NCBI RefSeq assembly: GCF_018691265.1
Contig: NW_024881316.1
Span: 26,265,819 to 26,329,818 of the forward strand
DNA: 64,000 nt
Source of the DNA: Tyto alba
Taxonomy: Eukaryota > Chordata > Aves > Strigiformes > Tytonidae
Direction: 5' to 3'
Shown here piece after piece: positions 26,271 to 39,051 of the stretch. Under the pieces are notes generated by a model. It saw only the letters and a list, made by a program, of their open reading frames with translations, made no database searches and was not told the origin of the DNA. A program made the position numbers and the translations under genes. Each line of letters opens with the position of its first letter. Within the stretch, counting starts at the first letter, position 1.

Positions 26271-29200
26271 CTAAAGTCCATATTCTGGTTAACGCACCCA
26301 GCCTTTTTAAGTATTTACATATAAAAGTCATTGGATAAAATTCATCTACTCTTTCTGATGAAAAGTGAGGGGGAAGTGAGGGGGAAGGGAGAAATCCAAA
26401 AAACCTGAAGAATACTTCCAACCTCTGCCAATTAAGAAGGAAACAATTCCACTAATGGTGCTTTATATACAATGTAAGACATTTTTTGTGTTTTTGAAAG
26501 TACAAAGTAATTGACGGCTATAATTATATTTAGCCATATGATTCAAATGAATAAAACCCCATGACTGCAGTACAAGGTGTCTTGCAAAGAGTGTAGCTGT
26601 TAAAAACAAATTGGTCTGCCAGTGAGAGTTATTGAATTTAGGACCTTTCTTACAAAGATGGAATAGCTAATGAGAAATGAGTGTTCTGGATCCAAGGTGA
26701 TGTGCCCACATCATTTAAACACTGCAGTCCTGGCTAGAAATGTTTTGTCCTGAAAAAGGAGCATGTTTTTGCCTTTTGTTCAGGACTTTCCTGATGAAAG
26801 TACAGATAAAATAAACCTGTATGTATGTATGAAGGCAACATCCCCCCCCAATCTTGAGTCCTTGAATTTACACATACATGTTGAGATCTAAAAATGTATA
26901 ACATATTATTAAACTGTTTATGCAGGAAAATAAGATACAACCACTTATGTTAGTTACAGTCTAACTGTCAGCACTGGCAATAAATAGTTTGTAGATTGTG
27001 GGAGCAGCATTTTGTTCTCAATAATGCAATAATAAAACAACAAGCCCTGCCATGTACAGGCTTGTTTTCCTTGCAGTTCAGTTAGAACATCACAGAGTGC
27101 TATCCCGTATATATTATCTCTTATGTACTATGTATTATACTGTGAACAATACATGCAGTCAGAAGTTCAGTGGACTTTTTTTGATAAATAATATTTATTT
27201 ATATTATTACAAAAATATTTATTTATGTTTGGTTTGGATTATTTATTTTGTAGCACAGAATTTATACCTTGGGAGAAAAAGCCCTGACTAGTCTTCCAAA
27301 TCTATGTTAATTAATTTATCAAATCTCTTTCAAATTTTCCCACTGATATCTGAAGTGGAAGAAGATAGAAGATACTTCTTCTATTGAAAGACTTGATGGT
27401 AATTAACTTGTTTCACATTGCTGTACTATGTGTTTAGAGTTTACTTAGCAAATTATCTTACAAGTAGTTTTTGTTATTTTATTTATTTAAGAAAAACTCC
27501 ATATATTTTTTTCTTCCAATAACCCTTGTTTTGATCACTTGTTAAAATCAATACTAACTGAATGAAAGGCCATATAGCTTCTCTGGGGGTTTTGCTGTCA
27601 ATATATCTGGAATCTAGCTTTGGTTCTTCTTATTTTTTGAGGCTTCTTTTTTGTCTTACTGTGAGAATATAAGACAGCCACCAGGTATTTGCTGATCCTT
27701 TCATTTTGGATTAAAAACCAAACCACTTTTGGCTGAAACTTGCTGAGGTTAAATGACTATCTTAATGAGCAGACAGAGTGACTCTTCATTTCAAATATGT
27801 AAGGAAGGCAATGAAGAATCTGTCCTTGCTTGTGGCACTGAATGATGGGAAATATGCTTAAGTGTAACTATCGGGACTTTACAGGTACCATTTTATAGAG
27901 AATGGATACCTGTCCTTAGAACTGTGACTGATCTTAAAGCTTTTACGTAGACTGCATGAAAGCAAAACTCTTTCTCCAAGAAATTAGAATTACTTCTCCT
28001 TACTACACAGATGTAAAAGCCTGTATTCAATGGTTAAAATTAAAGTGAGATGGTAACCACCAAGTGAGATACCAACCAGAATTCCCAATTGGAAAGATAT
28101 CAATCTGATATCTTTCATAGGAAATACAGGGAAGAAGAGTATAAATCCTGCAAAGATTTCTTCTGTTTTATAAAACCACCACCAATAATAAATCTGCAAG
28201 TAAAAGAATACATCCTTACCACTTTCAAGTTAAAGTGAAAAAACCCAACAATCTCAAATAAAGGAAAAAAAAAATCTTAATATTTATCTGTGAGACTGGT
28301 ATCTGGTAGTCATTAAAGCATTTCCTGATGCTTAAGTTCTATTGACACTAACATAATTATCACTTACAAATTAAAGTGTTTTACAAAGGTAATTGGGAAT
28401 GTATTCTAACATTACTAAAGATGAGAATTAAATCTGGCTTTATTAAAATTAGAATGCAATAGTATTTTTGACAATCTGGTAACCTATTTCTGGTTTACAT
28501 TAGTCAATTTGCAAGGCTGTAAAGAAAATGTATACTTATTCTAATATGACAAATGCCATTTTCCAACAGCTCTTCTTCAACTGTCTCATTTACTATTAAT
28601 ATATATATGCATATTAATGTGTTCAGCATAAATATATTGAGCTGTATTTGTATGTTAGACATCAATAAATATTTGTCAAAATTGTAGTCTTCTGTTTGAA
28701 TGTTTAGATCATTGCTGTGTATTAAAAAGTGTACGTATTTTGTTTCACAATTGTTTATGTATCTAAAGGATACTGTAAGTAAAATATGACGTTATTTTAA
28801 ATAATATTGTGCAAAGTCAGCCCTGGCTATCAGAGTCAAATTTGATTCTTCTCATGAATGTTAGTTACTAAAGGTCTTGTAAGTTAAATTTAGTCAGGAA
28901 ATTATGTCTGGACAACGACATTAACTTCAAATTATGCTGTTGGTGACACTTGAAAAGTACTTTGACTTCAGAGTATTTTGTCATGTAAGTGACTATAATT
29001 TAGGAAGCTATTCTGTTGGTAGTGTATTAGAGAGAATAAAATTTTGAAATCTGTTTAGTCTTTCAGTGCAAAAAAATAAGAACTATGATATCTTACATTG
29101 ATTGGTAAAATAAGAAGAAATGGGCAGGAGATTTTATATTCAAAAATAACTCCTTTGCATAATTAATTTACAGAATATAATTATTTTTAAATTTCCAAAT

Positions 29201-30620
29201 TTTATGAAATGTACGTAGTAACAGATGCTGTCTGTGAGAACACAAACTCCTAGTTCAATGGGTTTTTTTATGCTCTGTTTAATTGAAATACTGTGGAATG
29301 TTACAAATTAAATTTGTTTGTTAATCTTAGCTATTATTCTAAGAATATTTATGGCAAAATTTCAAATGCTTTATACTCTGCATATATGTACACATAAATA
29401 TATATATGTATATATGCACATATTTATATTTATTATTTATCTTTATTTATACTTATGCAGCAACATATAGTTGAATTTAGGAATTCCTTTTTCCAAATCA
29501 TTTTAGCTGAAACAGAATACTATGTCCTTTATCAGAATGGCAAAAAATAATACTAAATTCAGGGAAATTGTATCCACAAATAGATATGAATAATTTTACC
29601 TTTGTAAGAGACTTTACTGAAAGTAATTTTCTTTCTCCCTCATTTTGTGGTGTGGCATTCTCTGTTTTCAAAGAAAAATTCCTTTCCTGGACACTTTTTA
29701 AGATGAACTTCTAAATGATTGCTATTTTGACACTTTGACAAGGGCAATTTCCAGCAACTGTCATTTTATCCAATCAAATATCTAACTTATGTGAAAACTT
29801 TGCATTTTTTTTTTTTTATGTTATCTTAAAGAATTATGTTACCATTCTTACGGTTCTTATGTCACCTATCTTCTGTTGCAGTTTCAAGAGCAATCACATA
29901 GACATTGCTAAACTATCCTTGCAGACACATCAAATGTCTGATTTGTGCTAGTAAATTGAAAAAGTATTTGCCCTCATTGGTATTCTGAGTGTGGCACTTC
30001 CTCTTCAGCCCACACCACTTACAAGGAAAAGATGAAAAGACTAGTCGGAATGGAATATTTTCAAACAGAAAAGTTGAATTTCTGACATGAGCATGAGAGC
30101 GGTCCATGGCACTCTGTACAGACGTGTGTGTACAGCATGGCATTGAGTCAGCTTTCTGACCAGAAATTGGACAAACAACGTAGATTACTCCTGTGCAGCA
30201 TGTGCACACTTGGTGTCATCACTCCAGCATATACAATGTTTCAGGACTCCTTTTAAGTTAACATCCCAGGACTTTAATCCAGTAGGATTTTTCCTGATTC
30301 TGTGCTGACATCCCAATGAGGAAGAGCACTCTAGTAAAATAAAAATACCTAAGGTTTGGACGAGTTGAAGATGACTATTGCAAAAAGAAGCATTTAGCTT
30401 CTATAATGAAATTAATTTGATCTGAAAAAAACCCACAGGTTATTAATTGGATTAGCACTATATATACACCTTAATGCTGGAAGTTTTATGATAACAATGA
30501 AAAATGTATTTAAAACAACACTTTGATAGCCTCTGTTTTCTTTAAGTAGCACTAGAGAAAAACTGTCTCTGTTATATTGCATGCTTTTTCTATTGACTTT
30601 AGACTATCTGTATTAGTTTT
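26271..30620. other. Unique AT-rich non-coding stretch
   Basis: No gene is seen. Two tandem copies of the 11-mer GTGAGGGGGAA lie at 26365-26386, giving a G-rich plus strand. AT-rich simple sequence lies at about 29381-29455. The minus-strand frame 29913-30209 (98 codons) is Cys-rich at both ends but has no recognisable spacing of a known zinc finger and no supporting context. Confidence 0.65.
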
Positions 30621-30690
30621 AGAATAGAATAGATTTGGTTGGAAGACACCTACAGTGAACACCCAATCTAACTTAAGGCATTCATCAGCC
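30621..30690 (-). mobile_element. Short CR1 3'-tail fragment
   Basis: The plus strand reads AGAATAGAATAGA..GGTTGGAAGA..ACC..AATCTAAC. This is a decayed version of the reverse complement of the CR1 3' end (consensus AGAATCATAGAAT..GGGTTGGAAGGGACC..TCTAGTTCCAACC). CR1 is the dominant LINE of birds, and most copies are short 3' fragments like this. An avian LTR that shares the same GGTTGGAAG..ACCTAC block is an alternative source. Confidence 0.45.
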
Positions 30691-31795
30691 TTAAATTCTT
30701 TTTATTTGTTTGTTTCTGGTTCCGTTATTAATTTGGATTAATTTTTTAGTTATTTTGATTCTTTTCCTGAAGAAGTGTTGAAAATTAAATTTTATAGTAG
30801 GAATTCAATAATTTTCTAATAAGCACTAAAAATATTTTAAAACTGAAAATCATGATTAGTATGCTGTATACAAAATAGAAGAATGTTTAATATTTTCCTT
30901 AAGGACCCAGTTAGATTTTTTACCAACATAATCCCATTTACTGCAACTTAATATCAGACTGATAATTCCTATGAACTTCAAAAAAATAGTGGTATATAAA
31001 CCATCTGGATATTTTAAGGATCACATAAATAGCCACACAGCATGTAATTTTCAATTGCTTTTCTTTCCTCTTCCCATCTGACTCAGTTATTCTTGGGCCA
31101 AGTGCTGATTAACATGATTTCCAAAAGTACAATGTACAAAATTATAGCATTTTGCTAAAACAGTGATCAATGTGCTGAAGGATACAAGCTGGCAGAAAGC
31201 AGTAATAGTGGGGATGAGAAAACATTTTGAAAATGGAACATGATTCAGATTTGCTGTCATTGACTTCAGACAGTTACCTAAACAATGTAAAATTCTGCTC
31301 TAGGGGTTGAGGCATCTGTCAAACCCAGAAATTTTAAAACAGATGTTCAAAAGAACTGAAAATAATGGTGAAGAGAAAAGAGAAGGAGAAGACAAGCTTT
31401 ATTTTGTAATGATTTGCTCCATATAGGCAGGGAAAACTACTTTAATTGTGGAAATAAAAAAAAAAAAAAGTGTAAACAATATAAGAATAATTTTGAAAGA
31501 GGCTGGATATATCTGACTCCAATTGGTACATTGATAACATAACACTTATCATCTGAGTTTAGCCTTGATAAGTTCAAGAGCTTGTAAAGACAAGTTTTAT
31601 AATTTTGTCTGTGAATTTCATAATTTTCTGCTTTCTTAAGTACTCCCAGTTTTTAGGTGGCACTAATGGACTTGGGAACCATGGGGAAGCTGCTAATTTT
31701 CTGTGGTTATTTTTGCAAGGCCAAAGAGTCCACAGATTTTGGGAGAGAGGGACAAAGGGAAGACGGGAGTAAGGGAGATGGAAAAAGGAGGGATT
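30691..31795. other. Unique non-coding stretch
   Basis: No gene is seen. An A13-type run lies near 31457-31469. The part just before the microsatellite (31738-31795) is purine-rich. Confidence 0.65.
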
Positions 31796-31856
31796 TGTCT
31801 GTCTGTCTGTCTATCTATCTATATATCTATCTATCGATCTATCTATCTATCTATTT
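31796..31856. repeat. (GTCT)n(ATCT)n microsatellite
   Basis: A tetranucleotide tract of about 61 bp. Roughly four GTCT-type units pass into ATCT units, with a few interruptions (one ATAT, one CGAT). The plus-strand frame 31657-31893 runs through it and gives an alternating Ser/Tyr/Leu/Ile peptide, which is an artefact. Confidence 0.9.
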
Positions 31857-32106
31857 ATTTAACATATGTTTTGTAGTATTTGTTCCAAAATGATAGACAA
31901 TGCAAACAAATAGGGAAAATAAATCAAGGTTAATTGGAGCAGGATGTATACATGACAAACTATGTGTTTTAAACCACAATGCAGATGACCTTGATTTTAA
32001 TAAAATCAAATTAAAAACACTCCACTGGAACACACAAGAGCCAGAATGCAGTAGGCAGTCAGGTCATGGTATGTGTTGTTTAAAATGTACTACCAGGTTT
32101 CAAGGT

Positions 32107-32151
32107 GAATTTATCATGAATTTATCATGAGTTTGAATTTATCATGAGTTA
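32107..32151. repeat. 17-bp tandem duplication
   Basis: GAATTTATCATGAGTTT (32118-32134) is followed immediately by GAATTTATCATGAGTTA (32135-32151) and preceded by an 11-bp partial copy at 32107-32117. This is a short local tandem array, probably recent given one mismatch. Confidence 0.85.
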
Positions 32152-34879
32152 AGCAGAGTTATCCTGGTATTTACATTAATAGCAGCATACCTCACAGTAG
32201 TCGGAGCTTAAACTGTATATTTTGGTGGTACATATGTGAGAATCTAGTACATACATCTTTATTTTGCCATTTTAACTTTCAAAAGAATAAGAATTCTTTG
32301 TCCACAACATATTTAGTCCAGAAGCATACTGATTGTGCTTGGTTTTTAAGTTTTAAAATTATTTGATGTACCTAGTCAAACAAATTTCCTTTGTGGAACC
32401 TAAAGGTTTCTCATCCATCCAACTTTCTACCCTCATGCTGGCACCTCCTAGGGTTTCCTCCTGCAGGAGGTGTAGGATATACTTCTTGATCTCTGCCATT
32501 CCTGGTGAATAGCTAGCATGTCTTCTAGTACAAACTCCAGTCAGGAGGACTTTTAATTTCAAATCATGTATTCTGTACATTTGTTTTCATCTTCTCTTCA
32601 TTGCAACAGAGCCAGCCAAAAATTAATTCCCTGTGCTACCAATGTAATTTCTCTATGATTACTACAGTGGTTGGCATGTGTTTTTTTCACTGATTTCAGA
32701 GGATACGCTTCTGAAAACAAAAATATGGAATCCATGTGTCACAGGTTTTCACAAAGCGTAAGAAATACTGTGTAGCTGGTAAATTTGATTTACCCATTCA
32801 GATACATAAAACAATAAGAAGTGGCTATATTGCTTCTATGTCTATAAATGATGCTTCAGCTATCCTAAGTAGAGAATAACCAGCCAGGGGTTCAGGGAAT
32901 ACCAAAACCATCTTCGCTTGTCTTGCAGAGAATAATTCTAATCATTTAATCTTTCATTAAAAATCTGAGCAAATCAAATGCATCTTTTGCACCTTATAGC
33001 ACATACTAAAAATCAACCAGTTGTTGCATGATTATATTGCAGATAGATAATGAATAGTAAATTCTAAACACTAAACATCTGAAGTCATCAAAAAATAGAA
33101 AAAAATAAGTATTGTAACATTTCATTAAGAGTTTACCTGAGAAGTATTATTTATGCTACATTTATAAAACAATATAGGATACGATTTTTGTAAAATGGAT
33201 TTCTCTGGAATTTAAATACCATGATTATCCATGCAGGAATACTGTAAACTAGTTAAATATTTTGGAAAGTATCTGCATTATTTTCTTTTTATCCATAAAT
33301 GTGTTTCTAAACCAAAACCTCAAATATGCCGATTAAACAGTTGAGTCAAATCAATAAATAAGCTGAATAATGAACTAATTCATTTGTATATGGTATCCTA
33401 CCTTATATATTATGTTGAATAATGGGATCTATTTTTTAGAAATTGAATATTGTAGTACAAATGAGAGAAAAAACTGATTTATACTACTTTTACTCACAGG
33501 GGAAAATTAGAAACTCTGAAAAAAATATTTTGAATTTCAAATGTTTATTACACTAGGTATAATGGAATAAACAGATCACAGCAAACAAAAATCACTCTAA
33601 AATTCCTCTAAAGACTGTGAAAAAAATTCCTGGAATTGTTTAACTATAGTGATATGGAATTCCTTGTGTTTTTGTTAAATGTGTAGATAAGAGTAATTTC
33701 TCCATATAATCTATGCAATAATATTGTGATGTGTTCTAGATGTGAACTTAATTTTCTGAAATTTAAAATGAAGGTATTTTAGTTGGTTCTTATGTCTTTA
33801 TGCTACATGGACGTTATTTTAAAATTGAAATATCCAGAATGATAGATTATACATAAAGTATCTTAACCCTTCACTGCACTTTTAGAGTTGGAAAAAAATC
33901 TTGTAACATTTCTATGTTAAAACAATCACATAATTCTGTAAAGAGTCAAGGATTTAGGATAACTTACATAAATACATACTAGAATATGAATATGCCCTGT
34001 TGTTGGGGTTCTTTCTTTGTTTGTTTTGGTATAAACCATTTAGACCTTGATCCTGAAACAGCTACAATTTTCTGTTTGATTCTTGTAGTATGAAATAGTA
34101 TCTCCAAGCCCATTTTACTAAAAAAGAAAATCACACATTAAATATTCAAAATACATTCATCCTTCAGACTGTGATTCATTTTGCCTCTCTAAGGCATATA
34201 TTTTAGGGCGGGGTAAATTGTTGCCAGGGAAGCACGCTTCTTTTAATGCTGAATATAGCTGGATCTCAGACATTCATCTTTAATCAGATACCTTGTTCAG
34301 ATGGTAATGTTATATAGCATGATTCTCACTGTGAAATGCCATCATTTTAATTTTTAGGGATTTTTGGAAAAGTGAATTGGTGTTTTTCAGGAGTTAAAAG
34401 GGTATATTTTATGGATAAGCAGAGTTTTGGGGGGAGATCAGAGTTACATCCATTTATATTGCACTAGGATTGAAATGTTCAGGTCTCCACTGTAAGAAAA
34501 ATACTGCTCTTCCGAGCTTCTGGTATCTTGTCATCCTCCTTATTTTCTGTCTTACTTTGGAATGACTAAATATTGGAGTGTCATGGGTAAACATAAATTA
34601 TTTTGGTTTTGAGTGGAGAAAAATAATGATGAAGCAGCTAATGGAAAGGTCCCCACCATGAAGAGGTTACAGTTTAATCTCAGATGTGACACAAAAAGAA
34701 GATAAAATAAACAAACAAATATAAAGATAGAAATGTGACTGTAATTTTTATAAAGGATTATGCAATTATCTGTCAGACATGCATGCATTTTTGATTGCTG
34801 AGTGCATTAAACTGTTCCTTTAATGGAAGGTTTTAGGAGAAAGGTTTTAGAAGTAATTTGAAAGATGAGAGAATAAGGT
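32152..34879. other. Unique AT-rich non-coding stretch
   Basis: No gene is seen. A perfect 14-bp palindrome, CCTCCTGCAGGAGG, lies at 32457-32470. An upstream CACCTCCT (32442-32449) also complements its right side. One GC box (GGGCGGGG) lies at 34206-34213 without any other promoter feature. Confidence 0.65.
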
Positions 34880-35110
34880 CTAAATAGGGATTCAGAAGAC
34901 ATTCCATGAATGTGAGACAGCTGGAAAGAGAGCATGAAGGTAAAATGGTAGAAGGAAATTAAAGCAGTGCTGAACTCATGTCCTTAGCACATAGAAGACA
35001 AGTTCAAAGTTATAGGTTAAGGCTGAGTAATTTGGGTCACTAAATGCCAAGAACAAGGAATTTGAACTTGTCCTAACAGAAGGATATAGTTATGGATGAT
35101 GTAATTGTAA
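34880..35110. mobile_element. Possible ancient interspersed repeat
   Basis: The segment has the feel of a very old dispersed repeat known from amniote genomes. Blocks such as GACATTCCATGAATGTGAGA, then TCACTAAATGCCAAGAACAAGG, then AATTTGAACTTGTCCTAA follow the order and spacing of a repeat whose consensus carries GGCATTCCAGG...GCCA..TAAGGAGTTTGAACTTTATCCT. I cannot name the family with confidence, and resemblance from memory over such short blocks is weak evidence. Confidence 0.25.
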
Positions 35111-36937
35111 CATCACACAAACTGTGGAGTTGGCCACATTTTATGCCATAAATTACATTCATATGTTCTGAATCTGTTGACTGAGGTTGAAGATGAAGGG
35201 AAACTATATGGCTCAGTTTTAATAACTGAGTGTTTATTTATATATAAAAAAAAATAATATGAGATAAAACTGTCGATGTTGATTGACATTTAGAAGCTTT
35301 TGGCATCTTTAGATGTTTTATTGCCTATTTTCTTCTCTTTGTGAGTACATTATGCCAATGGATATGAATCACTATTTCCTACCCAGTGTACAAAATGAAT
35401 AGCTAAAAGATAAAACTGAACTAGCCATTTTTCTGTGTTTTTCTCCTTCCTGCATTTTTAGTTGGACCCATCTTCTCAACACCATTTTCTCTGCTCCAGT
35501 GAAAATAACAGACAGATTTTTCTAGTAATTGAAGAATTATTTTGACCTATTAAGACTTGCTAGTTATGTTTTTGATTTCCACTTTATAGTTCAATGTTTT
35601 ATCATGAAGTTGAGATACTAAAATAAGTAAACTGTTTTATAAGAGCTGTATTAGGCTTACTGTTTTTTTTTTTTTTTTTCATGTGCATCTCAAGCTTAAC
35701 CTTAGGAGAGCAAGGGCAAAATCAGATTTCTTTGATACTTAGTATTGTTTACTAATACACATCAATGTATTTTCTTCAAGCATAACTTATCTAGTATAGT
35801 TGAAATGTTTCTGGTTACTTTTAGAGCATTCCTAAGACACTGAAACAGTCATCTGTTTTACACATCTGAAAGTTTGAATGCATTTTACCACTGGTATGCA
35901 GTGCCTTGACAGCATATTGGATGCTGCTATTTTTGTGACTGTGGGAGTGAGAAATGAAAATGCCAGTTTTATGACAACATGATGCATTGATTCTACTCAC
36001 ATGAATATCATTAATGTCATACTCTGCCTTCTTCTCTTGTGCCAAGTTATGTTTTCAGCAAAAACTAAATAGTGTAATTCAGAATATGTTTTATTTGAAT
36101 CTTGCACAATTTCATTCTTTTTTTTTCTCAAAATCCTAATAAAATCTGGAATGAGTGCTAAAGAATGAAGACTACTATTCAAGGGTATATATGAGTGTAA
36201 TGGAAATTGTTGTCCATGCAGTATTAATGTTGAAATCATATGCACACAAAACAATTAGAGTTTTCTTGACTGTTTATTTTGTAAAGCTATGTAGCTTTGT
36301 CAATCCGAGAAATCTGCCCACCAATATTTTTTAGAAAAATATTCAGGACCATGTTGAACTTTATGGTACAATCTATCTGGAAATATAAATGTATCCAGCT
36401 GACAAGGTTTAGTCACCTGGTAACTGGGATACTCAGAATAGATTCTTGATCATCTGCATCCCAGAGGAATGATTTAAACTTGGGGTTACTCTCTCATATA
36501 AAATTATAACACTACAAGGTGGAAATTGCATCACACTGACATCCATTGTCCAATGTATCATATATGTAACAATAGAAGAGGATATAACCCCTCTTGGATC
36601 TCACAGCTCTCTAGGAGACAAAGAAAGTCAAGGGACCCAAGGGATACTGCAGCAAGGATTTTAAAATTTACTATTGAATCATCTGAGAATAAGCATCCTA
36701 GATAAGACAGTGCTAAAAATCAGACTAGGAATATTTAAATCTTTTTTCTTTAAATCAGAAAACAGCGAAGTGATATTTTTTGATGTTTTGGGCTAAATTT
36801 TCCTACTTTTCAATTAAGTTTGCTGGTTTTACTTTTTCATCTATTCTTTTCAGAATACAAAGAATACTCTGATTAAATCTCTTATGGGATACAATTATTA
36901 TTATCCTTTTTTCAATGAGCTTTAGTTGAATATTTCC
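35111..36937. other. Unique AT-rich non-coding stretch
   Basis: No gene is seen. A run of 17 T lies at 35663-35679. The minus-strand frames at 35821-36254 overlap each other and have no domain. Confidence 0.65.

Positions 36938-37015
<78 letters not shown>
36938..37015. repeat. (AAT)26 microsatellite
   Basis: Twenty-six uninterrupted AAT units (78 bp), the longest perfect short tandem repeat in the window. The lack of interruptions suggests it is still length-variable. Confidence 0.95.
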
Positions 37016-37016
<1 letters not shown>

Positions 37017-39018
37017 TCAATTATTGATTAAGAGTAGATGTTTGTGATTTGTTGCATTTTTAGTATTCTCTTACTTAAGAAATAAAGTTTTACATAAGAA
37101 GCTTCAGAATATTTTCATAGAACATCTTTTGAGTTCCTAATTTTAGCAGTCTCTCATCTTCTAGGGCCTCATCAGCATTTTAAAACATCTAATTTTCTTC
37201 AAGCATAACAGAAATAACTAAAGCTGTGTCTCACTGCATTTTAGTCCAGAACTTTCAATATGCACAAGAGCAATTGACCAAATATTGCCAGATCATCTGA
37301 ATACTTTGGGAAACTGCAGGCTAGTCTACCCTGTAACAATTTTCATTGACTAATTCTCATTAACTCTTGATCTTCATAGTGTTCATCCAATAGTTTGTTG
37401 ATGAAGTTATTCTGGCATTTCCTACAGTTTTGCACTGATAAGAGATAATGAAGGATGGAATTAATATTCTGTTCAAAAGTGGAAGGATTTTAAGGTATTT
37501 CAGTATACAGAACATCCATCCATTTTCAAGGACAGATCCTTGCTGTAGTCAAGTCTGCTGAAACAAATACCTCTTCTATGCTATTTTGTAGTTTCACTTT
37601 ATAATATGTCCTTTTATTTTGAAAGCTGCTTTTTTAAAGGTAGACAAAGCTTTAAACTACTTGTGATTCCTGGTTGCTCTGTAGCTGAGCACTTAAGCAT
37701 GAACACAGAAAAACAACTGTTCTAATCTTCACATCTTCAGTTCAGTTCAGTTTATTTCTGAGTTGTGAGTTAAGTGTATTTATATCCAAGTAATTTAGCT
37801 ATCTATGCGTATTTTAATATATATGTATAAGTTATACTTAATGGCTTTTCTCTCACATCGATTTTTCAACACATAATATTTTATCTGGTCTTCATAAACA
37901 TGAATGAAAAAAGCAGGGACCAAAATTATCTCTCATTGCTATATCCAAATGAAATACCAAGAGTGGAAAACTTCACAATACCTCAATGATAATATGAAAC
38001 TGCATTTTGAAAAGATGTAGATGTTGCATTATTTCTTAGATATTCATCTTCTGAGAACCATGGTAGATCTGAATAGGCCATTACAAGAAGTGGTATATGA
38101 ATGTGTGTATATAGACATCATTAAGGAAATCCTATTTATAAAAATTTTCAGTTTGAGACTACCAATTAGTTTATGAGAAATTTTATATTTCTTAGAATTA
38201 ATGTTTAACAATCCAATGTACCATATTGTACTTAATTTGAAAGGATAGGTTTTGTGTTTTACCTCTTGATTCTCTTTTCAAAATTGGTATTTCTGAAACT
38301 TGCCTTCTAATTTAAATTAATAAAATAAACAGAGACTATCACAGTCTAAAGATAATTTACGATTTGTATATTCATACCCTCCTGTGCTTACTTAGTGTCT
38401 GCCCTGATGTTTGTCAGTGTAGCTGCAGGTTGTAGTTTTCTTCTTTGTGCCACACCGCAGTGGTGAAAGTGAATGTACTCTGGGGATTGAAGCTGTCTAC
38501 TGGGGAAGCATTTGAATAGGATATAAAGAGGATCAAATCACTCTGATACATCAAAGAGCAGAATCACACTGAAGAATGTCCCCTGTGCTGAAACTTGCAA
38601 ATTTTTAGATTTTATAGTATACAATATTATTTCAGAATACCTGGGGGTTCAGTGCAATTTTGGAAGACAAAGCATGTTCTAAGAGGTAAATCTTTTTAGT
38701 CTAGTTCCCATTTCAGCTTCAAATTTATAAATCCTTCCTTAGTAGCAAGTGGACAATGAAAGATGTTTGGTGATATGGTGCTTGTCTAAGACTCAAACCT
38801 TCAGTTTTTTATTGGCTATGGTTTTGTTTATGCTCTAAGGACAGTCTCTTAAAGCTAGATCCAGAAAAAGATTTAGGATCCTGTATTTAGGCAATGCAGT
38901 ACCTAATTTTTCCAGCACATAGGCTCAGACCAGAATTTTGAGACAGATATGAGGACATCCTGTACGGTGGATGGGAGGACTTAGGGGAAACATTGCTGAA
39001 GCCTTGTCACTGGGAAAG
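37016..39018. other. Unique AT-rich non-coding stretch
   Basis: No gene, RNA or recognisable transposon is seen. A (TTCAG)3-type run lies near 37736-37752. Confidence 0.65.

Positions 39019-39049
<31 letters not shown>
39019..39049. repeat. Poly-A run (31 A)
   Basis: A pure run of 31 A. The sequence to its left (38930-39018) is less AT-rich, which would fit a retrocopy tail, but no source gene is recognisable. Confidence 0.9.

Positions 39050-39051
<2 letters not shown>

Noticed and set aside
29913..30209. Cys-rich minus-strand frame as a zinc-binding protein
   Set aside because: The cysteines do not fall into a known finger spacing and nothing supports a transcript.
31657..31893. Open frame with repeated Ser-Ile-Tyr-Leu pattern
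   Set aside because: This is a read-through of the ATCT microsatellite.
32359..32580. Minus-strand 73-codon frame as a decayed protein
   Set aside because: No family resemblance could be named. The CCTCCTGCAGGAGG palindrome inside it explains part of the unusual look.
34206..34213. GC box (GGGCGGGG) as a promoter
   Set aside because: It is single, lies in AT-rich DNA without a CpG island, TATA box or nearby exon.
39019..39049. Poly-A tail of a processed pseudogene
   Set aside because: No recognisable coding remnant or target-site duplication flanks the run.
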